DNA of 56,948 bases from JBOFCS01 sp051646185. Lineage in GTDB: Bacteria; Actinomycetota; Actinomycetes; Mycobacteriales; Mycobacteriaceae. Made by a program: the position numbers and the translations under genes. Of the stretch, positions 50,115 through 56,948 are shown one piece after another (position 1 is the first letter of the stretch; each line of letters opens with the position of its first letter). Below the pieces are notes generated by a model, which had not been told where the DNA came from, ran no database searches, and saw nothing but the letters and a program-made list of their open reading frames with translations. The stretch spans positions 1 to 56,948 of the forward strand of contig JBOFCS010000055.1 of assembly GCA_051646185.1 (NCBI GenBank), written 5' to 3'.

Positions 50115-50630
50115 TTAATGGCTATATTTGTGAAAACCATTGTTTAACAATATTATTTGCAATATATGCGCAACTTCCGGACCCATCACAATTTCCAAAA
50201 GTTCAATATGTGTTTGAACAAAATTAGGCCCATGGGCGGGTCCAGAAGAATTATCCAGATGATGCGCTAATTCGTGTAAAACAACAAGTTCCCGCAAAGC
50301 CCAAGCCTGATTGGCACGGTGTATCGGCAATGCAATTGTTTGAGTATCGGGCTCATAATGTGCCGCTGTTAGTCCTTTGCGGGGTCTAATTAATACTGGC
50401 TCAATAGCTTTAGCCCACCGATTGTGGATATCCCTCAGGCTAAGAACCCTATCTACATACTTCTGAACCGAATCAATCGAAGCAAACTTTACTTCTACCG
50501 GCAGGGTGAGTTGGGCGCCAAAAAATTCCAGCACCGGTAACCCATTTTCAGCAGCCCGATCAAATATAGTCCGAAGAAAGTTCTCGGCTTGATACACCGC
50601 TGAGCGTTGACTATCGCGCTGAATGCTCAT
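50115..50630 (-). CDS. TIGR04338-type predicted metallohydrolase
   Basis: This 171-residue protein carries HELAHH (in VVLHELAHHLDNSSGPAHGPNF), a gluzincin-like HExxH with a possible third ligand in GPAHGP, and FDRAAENGLPVLEFFGAQLTLP at the start, a pattern matching the actinobacterial TIGR04338 family. It has no signal peptide. It overlaps the upstream DUF2786 gene by ATGA, so the two are made together. The substrate is unknown; zinc-dependent hydrolysis is inferred. Confidence 0.8.
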   Translation of the reverse strand: MSIQRDSQRSAVYQAENFLRTIFDRAAENGLPVLEFFGAQLTLPVEVKFASIDSVQKYVDRVLSLRDIHNRWAKAIEPVLIRPRKGLTAAHYEPDTQTIALPIHRANQAWALRELVVLHELAHHLDNSSGPAHGPNFVQTHIELLEIVMGPEVAHILQIILLNNGFHKYSH

Positions 50631-51463
50631 TTTTCTAACATTTTTTTTGCGCCGCCGATTTCTCGCTGTCCACCCAACCGAGCCTGCTTACCTGCCCGAT
50701 CTCCAGCCTGTCTTGCATGCAAAGAATAGCCGGAACTTGCTGTTGTAGCCCGCCAAGTACCTCGCGCCTGAGATGCCTTTCGGTAATGCTCTTTAAGTTC
50801 TAGATCTTTATTCCGTAAAACCACGGCCATATTGTGAGCAGAGTTTTCTCCAGACTTTCCTTCGGCCGCACTCATCGCCGATTGCTCTGCCTCACGTTGA
50901 GCTTGAGCTAACCGTTGCCCCACTCGCGACCCAAACGCTAACTGAAAGTTAATTCTTGCCGTAATCGTTGCTGTTGGCTTTTGTACCACCGCTCGCATCT
51001 TTCGACCCCGGCGCCGAATCATAGTAACTGTTTCACTCACCGAATCTCGATATGCTCCTGAAACAATATATGCCTCAGTTGCTTTCACCATTTGGACCAC
51101 AAGACTAGCATACAAGGCTTCGCAGGTACGAATATCACTGTCAAAACCATAGGCATAGACAAAAGTGGAATTTGTGGCCACATCACAGGTAACAGCATTA
51201 GCTTGAGCAATAGCAACAAAAAGCTGCACATAGGTTCGCAGACCTTTAGTTCCCGCATCCCCGATGCTGATCGTTCGTTGTACTGGTACCGACCGCCGCT
51301 CTTGGGCCGAGCGATGAGCACGAGCAACAGCCAGGTCAATAGAAGTAGCCGTTGCTAGTCGCTGAGCTGCCTCCATAAATGCATTCGCTTCGTACTCATT
51401 ATCGGTAGACTCAGCCTGTCGCAGTAGTGCACCAATGCGGGTCAACATTTTAACTTCTGACAC
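50627..51463 (-). CDS. DUF2786 protein, partner of the metallohydrolase
   Basis: This 278-residue protein has an N-terminal DUF2786 block (MLTRIGALLRQAESTDNEYEANAFMEAAQRLATATSIDLA-type; key parts RIGALLRQAEST and EANAFMEAAQRLA), a beta-rich middle with FVYAYGFDSDIRTCEALYASLV, and a basic, Gly-rich end (GDRAGKQARLGGQREIGG). I use the GTG at 51463, which has GGGAG 5 nt upstream; a GTG at 51475 and an ATG at 51448 are alternatives. Its stop overlaps the metallohydrolase start. The pair is known from genomes but uncharacterised. Confidence 0.72.
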   Translation of the reverse strand: MSEVKMLTRIGALLRQAESTDNEYEANAFMEAAQRLATATSIDLAVARAHRSAQERRSVPVQRTISIGDAGTKGLRTYVQLFVAIAQANAVTCDVATNSTFVYAYGFDSDIRTCEALYASLVVQMVKATEAYIVSGAYRDSVSETVTMIRRRGRKMRAVVQKPTATITARINFQLAFGSRVGQRLAQAQREAEQSAMSAAEGKSGENSAHNMAVVLRNKDLELKEHYRKASQARGTWRATTASSGYSLHARQAGDRAGKQARLGGQREIGGAKKMLEK

Positions 51464-51570
51464 TGCTACTCCCACTACTAGTGATGGCGCTACGGTTGCA
51501 CTGACGACCTACTCTATGGTACTTGGATACCTAGCTTGTTTACTTAGTTGACAACTGACGTGAGGAATTT

Positions 51571-53766
51571 ATGAACACCGGCGCTACACAACCTCAGCTT
51601 AAGCGGAGTTGGCCCTTCTTCAGCATCTTCGCACTTGCCATCGCGATGTTCCTCATCGGTGGTGGTGGCACTTATTTTGAAAGCAAGCTCTCTGAGGTGC
51701 AAGAAAACAACCAGGCTACGTTTCTTCCCAGCACTGCTGAATCAACAATTGTCGCTAATGAATCAAAAAAGTTTCTCAGCGTCGAAACAAGTCCAGGCTT
51801 TGTTATTTTTCATCGCGACACGGTCCTTAGCCCCGAAGATCGGATCTCGATCAATAAGGCACTCAACGAAATAAAAAAAGTTGAGGGTGTTGACCGTGAT
51901 GGAATTATTGGTCCACAGTTTGATTCCGAATCAACAACAGCGAATATTTTTGTTCCGCTAATAGCAAGTAGCAATGGGGAAGAAATTGGCGTAGACGAAT
52001 TAGCTAAAGTTAATGCTAAGGTACTTGAAGTAGCAAAATCTGCGGTTTCCAACGAACTTCAAGTTCTCCCAGCAGGTTTGACCGGGTTATTTACGGCATT
52101 TAACACCGCTTTTTCCGGGATTGACGGGGTGCTACTACTTGCTGCAGTGCTTGTTGTCTCCCTGATCTTATTGGTGATTTATCGATCCCCAGTGTTGTGG
52201 ATACTTCCGCTACTATCTGCACTACTTGCTTTAGGTTCTTCTTCGCTAGTCATCTACTTCCTAGCAAAGCATGATGTACTCACCCTCACTGCCCAAAGTC
52301 AAGGAATTTTATCTGTTCTTGTACTTGGTGCTGGTACTGACTATGCGCTACTGCTTATTTCACGCTATCGCGAAGAGCTGCATATCTATCCCAATAGATT
52401 TGACGCCATGATTAAAGCGTGGAAAGAATCTCTTCCTGCTATTTTTGCCTCGGCAATCACGGTTATCATTGGGGTACTCTGCCTAACATTGTCTGAGCTT
52501 AATTCCAATAAAAGCCTTGGACCGGTTGCTGCGATCGGCATTGTCAGCACCTTCCTAGTCATGATGAGTTTCCTGCCGGTGATCCTCACCCTACTGGGAC
52601 GATGGATCTTTTGGCCTCGAATACCTCGACCTCAGCAATCAATGAGTACTGCGGAAAACGGATTTTGGAGTAATCTTGCAAAAGCCATCACCCAACGACA
52701 CCGCTTCATTTGGGTAGGAACAACTGCAGCGCTTTTACTATGCGTCATGGGGATGTTTAGCCTGAAAACTGAAGGTCTCACTGCTCAAGAAAGTTTCAGC
52801 AACCGACCTGATGCCGTTGTAGGACAAGAAATTTACGAAGAAAAATTTGATAAGGGAACTGGAACACCTGCAATAATTTTGACCAATGCCAATTATGTTG
52901 ATGACATCATCGCAACGACCAGTAAGGTTGAAGGGGTCTCACAAAAACCCGGATCAGTCTGCATCCAACCTGATCTCACAAAATTATCAAATCTGCTCAA
53001 AACCGGAGTGCCCACCAATACACCAATAACTGGTTGCTTGCCAACATTTCTTAATGTCCAGCCTATTGATGGAAAAATAATTGTTAATGCGGTGCTAGCC
53101 AACCCCCCGGATTCGCCTGAGGCATTAAAAACGGTGGAACAGCTACGCACCAGCCTCCGTACCATCGAAGGAGCTGAGGCAAAAGTAGGTGGAAACAGTG
53201 CACTCAATCTCGATATACAAACCGCGTCTGTCCGAGATAGAAACCTCATTATCCCGGTTGTTTTACTAGTGATATTTATAGTTCTGGCACTACTTCTACG
53301 CTCTTTATTAGCTCCGCTCTTACTCATTGCAACTGTGGTGCTTTCCTTTGCTGCAACGCTTGGGGTCAGTGGCTTAGTCTTTGAACATCTACTTGGATTT
53401 GCCGGGGCCGATCAGTCTTTCCCATTATTCGCTTTTGTTTTCTTGGTAGCCTTAGGAATTGACTACAATATCTTCTTAATGACCCGAGTCCGTGAAGAAA
53501 CATTGCAACATGGAACGAGAGAGGGAATTACCCGAGGACTGGCGGTAACAGGAGGCGTCATTACCTCAGCCGGTGTTGTCCTAGCTGCTACGTTCGCCGT
53601 ATTAGGAGTTGTTCCGCTGGTGTTCCTGGCCGAACTCGGCTTTGCTGTTGCCTTTGGAGTACTACTAGACACCATCATCGTGCGGAGTATTCTTGTTCCA
53701 GCACTCGCACATGACATCGGTAAAAAAATCTGGTGGCCTTCAGCCCTGGCTAACGGAAAAGACTAA
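51571..53766 (+). CDS. MmpL-family RND transporter (accessory)
   Basis: This 731-residue protein has 12 predicted helices and two extracytoplasmic porter domains. Proton-relay pairs are D257-Y258 (LGAGTDYALLLISRYREEL) and D631-Y632 (LGIDYNIFLMTRVREE). Unlike the MmpL at 5120 it has no long cytoplasmic tail and is ~200 residues shorter, like YdfJ-type or accessory MmpL proteins. The second porter domain has two Cys (SVCIQP, ITGCLP) that may form a disulfide. TGAGGA lies before the ATG at 51571. A strong terminator follows. The substrate is unknown; lipid or drug export is likely. Confidence 0.87.
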   Translation: MNTGATQPQLKRSWPFFSIFALAIAMFLIGGGGTYFESKLSEVQENNQATFLPSTAESTIVANESKKFLSVETSPGFVIFHRDTVLSPEDRISINKALNEIKKVEGVDRDGIIGPQFDSESTTANIFVPLIASSNGEEIGVDELAKVNAKVLEVAKSAVSNELQVLPAGLTGLFTAFNTAFSGIDGVLLLAAVLVVSLILLVIYRSPVLWILPLLSALLALGSSSLVIYFLAKHDVLTLTAQSQGILSVLVLGAGTDYALLLISRYREELHIYPNRFDAMIKAWKESLPAIFASAITVIIGVLCLTLSELNSNKSLGPVAAIGIVSTFLVMMSFLPVILTLLGRWIFWPRIPRPQQSMSTAENGFWSNLAKAITQRHRFIWVGTTAALLLCVMGMFSLKTEGLTAQESFSNRPDAVVGQEIYEEKFDKGTGTPAIILTNANYVDDIIATTSKVEGVSQKPGSVCIQPDLTKLSNLLKTGVPTNTPITGCLPTFLNVQPIDGKIIVNAVLANPPDSPEALKTVEQLRTSLRTIEGAEAKVGGNSALNLDIQTASVRDRNLIIPVVLLVIFIVLALLLRSLLAPLLLIATVVLSFAATLGVSGLVFEHLLGFAGADQSFPLFAFVFLVALGIDYNIFLMTRVREETLQHGTREGITRGLAVTGGVITSAGVVLAATFAVLGVVPLVFLAELGFAVAFGVLLDTIIVRSILVPALAHDIGKKIWWPSALANGKD

Positions 53767-53780
53767 TGCCACAATAGCTT

Positions 53781-53822
53781 AAGGGTGGTTATCGGGAATT
53801 GATCTACGATAACCACCCTTTC
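53781..53822. terminator. Bidirectional terminator
   Basis: AAGGGTGGTTATCG (53781-53794) pairs with CGATAACCACCCTT (53807-53820) over 14 bp with a 12-nt loop, between the convergent MmpL and hydrolase genes, 15 nt and 5 nt from their stops. The A and T ends give a short U-tract each way. Confidence 0.85.
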
Positions 53823-53824
53823 AG

Positions 53825-54733
53825 CTAACCTACCGGAACATGCTCCTGTAGAAAAGCGATCTGATCTTTGATAGCACCTTCAAAAGCCTCGCCAACGTAG
53901 ATGTCGAAATGCCCTACAGGGTAGTGGATTACTGTGCCATTCTGTGTCGATTTTGCGTAGCGTAGTGTGGGCTTTACTGGAGCTACTGAATCCTGATCGC
54001 AGATGCAAAAAAGTACTGGAGCCGCCACCTTACGAGCAGCCCGCCCTGGATGCCGCAATGGGATATCCAAAGCAACTCGCGCTGCAACAGCATTAGTAAA
54101 CTCGGTGCCCTTTGGAACTAACGATAGGTAGCCTTTTTCCACATCTGGAGCATTCATTAACGCAATACTTCCAGCCGGACCGGCAAGATTAATCCGGACC
54201 GGCTTACGCCCAAAGATACGGGAAATATTGTCACTAATAGCTAGAACAGCGGCACCAATCACCCCACCAACACCCAATGTCCTAGCGGAAGCACTTCCAC
54301 TAGTGAATGGGCACTGTGCAATAACAGCAGCAACCTGAGCGTCCTTTGCGGCTGTTACCAGGACATGCCCGCCACCAAAGGATGTACCAAAAATTGCAAC
54401 TTTACTAGGATCAACACCAGCAATTGTGCGAGCAAAAGCGATAGCAGCCTGCCAGTCCTGACGCTGCTTTTTGACATCGAGGAGCTGACGCGGTTCACCC
54501 TGGCTAGCACCAAAATGTCGATAATCAAAAACCAAGGCCGCATAACCTGCTTCAGCAAACCGCGAAGCATAGGCATCCAGGCCCATTTCCTTGATCGCAC
54601 CTAAGCCATGTCCCAGTACAACTATTGGAAGATTTGCTACGCGTGGCTGCTTTGGTCGATATAACCAGGCAGCACAGGTCTGCGACTGTGAGCTAAACGT
54701 GACATCGGTGCGTTCATAACTGGGGCTACTCAT
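53825..54733 (-). CDS. Alpha/beta hydrolase, paralog of the one at 42186
   Basis: This 302-residue cytosolic hydrolase has LPIVVLGHGLGAIKEMGLDAYASRF, LVFDYRHFGASQGEPRQL, nucleophile elbow FGTSFGGGHVL (Ser in GTSFGG), acid in ICDQDSVAP and base His in YPVGHFDIYVG. The ATG at 54733 has GAGGGAAG eight nt upstream, so I prefer it to the ATG at 54751. Order and spacing match the hydrolase at 42186-43118. A TetR gene precedes it on the same strand after 66 nt, and the MFS gene is divergent beyond. Ester or lactone hydrolysis is inferred; the substrate is unknown. Confidence 0.83.
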   Translation of the reverse strand: MSSPSYERTDVTFSSQSQTCAAWLYRPKQPRVANLPIVVLGHGLGAIKEMGLDAYASRFAEAGYAALVFDYRHFGASQGEPRQLLDVKKQRQDWQAAIAFARTIAGVDPSKVAIFGTSFGGGHVLVTAAKDAQVAAVIAQCPFTSGSASARTLGVGGVIGAAVLAISDNISRIFGRKPVRINLAGPAGSIALMNAPDVEKGYLSLVPKGTEFTNAVAARVALDIPLRHPGRAARKVAAPVLFCICDQDSVAPVKPTLRYAKSTQNGTVIHYPVGHFDIYVGEAFEGAIKDQIAFLQEHVPVG

Positions 54734-54799
54734 AGCTGTATCTTCCCTCATTAGTGATCTAAGACATAAACAAGCCTTAACCTTCCGTAGAATCCTTTA

Positions 54800-55468
54800 C
54801 TAGTCAAGCACTAATCGACTCGCCTCGCTGACAATAAGTTGTGCCTCTGCTGGCGGCATCCCCAGCAACACCATCCCAGAAATAGCTAGAGTCTCTCCTC
54901 GGTCAACCACATCACCTGCAACGGCTACCTCCAGTAATGACATGGCAATTGCTTCGTTCATCAGGATCAGAATTTCCGCTGAAACATAATCAGAGAATTT
55001 TCCCTCGCGCTGGCCTTCTTCGATCATCTGCTGGCATACCATCCGCACTGGTGAAAGCAACTCACGAATCCGACCCTCACCAATTTCACGTTTGGCCATA
55101 CTCAGCAAAACTCTGAACGGATCTCCGGCTTGCCAAATACGTAAGGACAATATCGCCAGTTTTAACGCAATGTCTTTGTTTCCGGTTTCTGCAGGAGCTG
55201 AACTACTCACCACCGCATCTATCGCGGCTGCAGCTTCGGAAGCTAGACCTTCAATCAAAGCTTCCCGGTTCGCGAAGTGTGCATAAACGGTACGTCGAAC
55301 CACTCCTGCGGCCTTAGCGATATCATCCATACTCGCATCAGGATTTGCTGCATAAACGGTGATTGCCGCTTCAAGAATTTTTTTTCGGTTAGCATTCGAA
55401 CCACTTTTACGGGGCCTAAAACTAACCTCACGCGCGATGTCAACCAGTGGTTTTAATGTTTTAGCCAC
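54800..55468 (-). CDS. TetR-family regulator
   Basis: This 222-residue repressor has an N-terminal extension of ~25 basic residues, then the HTH RKKILEAAITVYAANPDASMDDIAKAAGVVRRTVYAHFANREALIEGL (~28-75, read in blocks), and a helical ligand domain. The GTG at 55468 has GAGGTAAG seven nt upstream. It is divergent from the MFS efflux gene over a 121-nt gap containing direct repeats of TGTGTAA, and co-directional with the hydrolase, a typical layout for an efflux regulator. The ligand is unknown. Confidence 0.85.
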   Translation of the reverse strand: MAKTLKPLVDIAREVSFRPRKSGSNANRKKILEAAITVYAANPDASMDDIAKAAGVVRRTVYAHFANREALIEGLASEAAAAIDAVVSSSAPAETGNKDIALKLAILSLRIWQAGDPFRVLLSMAKREIGEGRIRELLSPVRMVCQQMIEEGQREGKFSDYVSAEILILMNEAIAMSLLEVAVAGDVVDRGETLAISGMVLLGMPPAEAQLIVSEASRLVLD

Positions 55469-55522
55469 ATTCTTACCTCACATCTTCCTTGCTTCCTCAG
55501 TTCATCTTACTTGCACGCTGCT

Positions 55523-55555
55523 GTGTAAATAACTACTCTGCACAAAGATGTGTAA
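55523..55555. promoter_or_regulatory. TGTGTAA direct repeats in the TetR/MFS gap
   Basis: TGTGTAA occurs at 55523-55529 and 55549-55555, 26 nt apart, midway between the divergent TetR and MFS genes. They may be half-sites for the TetR protein or -10-region parts. The evidence is short sequence only. Confidence 0.3.
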
Positions 55556-55589
55556 TTGAACCGAACAACCGCATAACAAAGGGTGATCC

Positions 55590-56948
55590 ATGACTCTGCT
55601 AGCTGACATTCCCGTAGTAGAAATGCACCGACCATACTCACGACGCTGGTACGCACTTGCCGTGTTATGCCTAAGTCTGCTGATTGTGGTTATGGCTAAC
55701 AGCGCACTACTTGTTGCAGCACCGGACATGACCATGGACCTTCATCTCAGCAGTAGTGATCTGCAATGGGTTATTGATGGCTACACCGTTCCCTATGCCG
55801 CCCTCATGCTGCTTTGTGGCGTCCTTGGCGATAAATACAGTCGCCGTGGTTCCTTAATCATTGGGCTTATCATCTTTGCCGCAGGCGCTGTCCTTGGAAG
55901 CTTGGCGGCGGCAACAGAAACTGTCATTGCCGCCCGTATCGTGATGGGCGTGGGGGCAGCAATCATCATGCCCGCCACACTGTCTTTGCTAGTTGCAACC
56001 TTCCCTAAAGCCGAACAAGCCCGCGCGATCGCAATCTGGGCTGCTACTTCAGGCCTAGCTATAGCTGGCGGTCCGCTTTTGGCTGGTATCCTTTTAGAAA
56101 GTCACTCCTGGAGCTCCACGTTTCTGATTAACGTTCCAATAGCGGTAGTCGCATTAATTGGTTCACTCATCTTGGTGCCTCCATCTAAAGCTCAAGATAT
56201 GGGTCCGTTAGACGTAGTCGGTGGGGTTCTTTCAGTAATTACCATCGGCACAATGGTTTACGGAATAATTGATGGTTTTCATTCCGGGTGGAATAACACT
56301 GCCATCACGACAATCTTCATCTCAGTATTGAGTTTAGTATTCTTTATCGGCTGGGAGCTTCATCATGCCCAGCCATTACTTGAGGTGCGCCGCTTTCTTG
56401 ACCGTAGTATTAGCGGAGCAATATTGTCAGTCACCCTACTATTTTTTGCTGCATTTGGCGTAGTTTACTTTGTAGCCCAAGAGTTTCAGTTTGTACTAGG
56501 CTATGGACCCCTTGATACTGGCATGCGATTACTACCACTTGCTGGAGCAATTTCGGTAGCCTCACTGCTCACCGGTAAAGCTACGGAAATAATGGGAACA
56601 AGAGCATGCATATCAACCGGAATGATCATCGCCACTGCAGGAGTACTCTGGCTGACTCAAGTAACCAGTGATTCACGCTATGAAGACTTTCTTATTTCCT
56701 TACTGCTATTAGGTTTTGGACTTGGACTCAGCGTACCTCCAGGAACCGATCTCATTATGAGCAGATTCGGAGATAAAGATCTTGGCGCTGCAGGTGGAAT
56801 GAACGACACCGCAATTGAATTAGGCGGCTCATTAAGTATTGCAATTCTTGGTTCCATTTTAGCCACGAAATACCGAGACCACATTAATAATGTTATACAA
56901 ACCTTTCCACTACCCAAGCTCAAGGAATCTCAGGCCGAACAAGCCAAT
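55590..56948 (+). CDS. DHA2-type MFS multidrug transporter, first 453 residues (runs off the right edge)
   Basis: The frame is open from ATG 55590 to the last base. It encodes the N-terminal and central part of a 14-helix drug:proton antiporter of the EmrB/QacA type. Markers are LLIVVMANSALLVAAPDMTMDLHLSSSDLQWVIDGYTV in blocks, the motif A loop GVLGDKYSRRGSLIIG, and the motif C-like ATSGLAIAGGPLLAGILLE. AAGGG lies before the start. A TetR gene is divergent and probably represses it. The C-terminal helices are outside the window. Substrates are likely toxic organic compounds. Confidence 0.88.
   Translation, partial: MTLLADIPVVEMHRPYSRRWYALAVLCLSLLIVVMANSALLVAAPDMTMDLHLSSSDLQWVIDGYTVPYAALMLLCGVLGDKYSRRGSLIIGLIIFAAGAVLGSLAAATETVIAARIVMGVGAAIIMPATLSLLVATFPKAEQARAIAIWAATSGLAIAGGPLLAGILLESHSWSSTFLINVPIAVVALIGSLILVPPSKAQDMGPLDVVGGVLSVITIGTMVYGIIDGFHSGWNNTAITTIFISVLSLVFFIGWELHHAQPLLEVRRFLDRSISGAILSVTLLFFAAFGVVYFVAQEFQFVLGYGPLDTGMRLLPLAGAISVASLLTGKATEIMGTRACISTGMIIATAGVLWLTQVTSDSRYEDFLISLLLLGFGLGLSVPPGTDLIMSRFGDKDLGAAGGMNDTAIELGGSLSIAILGSILATKYRDHINNVIQTFPLPKLKESQAEQAN

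Noticed and set aside
1..56948. tRNA genes, insertion sequences, integrase or attachment sites
   Set aside because: No cloverleaf, transposase motif or matching direct repeats flanking the CRISPR locus could be seen by eye.

Overview
The window comes from a mycolic-acid actinobacterium, most likely a Corynebacterium of middling GC. This rests on MmpL-type mycolate transporters, a trmB-NYN-MmpL gene order like that around corynebacterial cmpL1, a WXG100 protein beside a DUF1023 hydrolase, a secreted cutinase, an L,D-transpeptidase and several families mostly found in Actinobacteria. I recognised no tRNA, rRNA, transposase or integrase. No gene-free stretch exceeds 300 bases.

Left arm (1-24.6 kb), housekeeping and envelope genes: a DUF1023 hydrolase fragment divergent from a WXG100 protein; a CobW/G3E metal GTPase behind a Zur-like box; a cutinase; trmB, a NYN nuclease and an MmpL exporter; a DUF2339 membrane protein; a NarL-type two-component system with an AI-2E family protein; membrane proteins, a peptide transporter and a PAP2 phosphatase; an LLM oxidoreductase; an MFS carrier; an AlkC-like glycosylase; and an Old Yellow Enzyme fused to a deazaflavin-nitroreductase-like domain, divergent from a TetR gene.

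Centre (24.6-37.9 kb): a complete type III-B CRISPR-Cas locus, all on the minus strand. In transcription order it reads cas6, RT-cas1 fusion, cas2, leader and array 2 (12 repeats), cmr2/cas10, cmr3, cmr4, cmr5, cmr6, a CARF-like protein, a six-helix membrane protein, cmr1, leader and array 1 (7 repeats). The reverse-transcriptase half of RT-Cas1 has Lys where the first catalytic Asp (motif A) should be and has lost the PQG motif, while the Cas1 active site is intact. Cas10 lacks an HD nuclease but keeps GGDD. It should therefore act through cyclic oligoadenylate, and the translationally coupled CARF and membrane genes between cmr6 and cmr1 are the likely receivers. I consider this two-gene module and the RT-dead fusion the most promising novelties.

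Right arm (38-56.9 kb): ahcY; a secreted protein and a pirin; a TetR-linked operon (deazaflavin-nitroreductase-like protein, alpha/beta hydrolase, histidine-free Vgb-like propeller); a Tat-exported intradiol dioxygenase; an M13 metallopeptidase whose ribosome-binding site lies in a 16-bp hairpin; an L,D-transpeptidase; a DUF6319 protein; a class III adenylate cyclase; a coupled metallohydrolase/DUF2786 pair; a second MmpL; and a hydrolase-TetR-MFS cluster cut by the window end. All functions are read from sequence motifs by eye; no database search was run.
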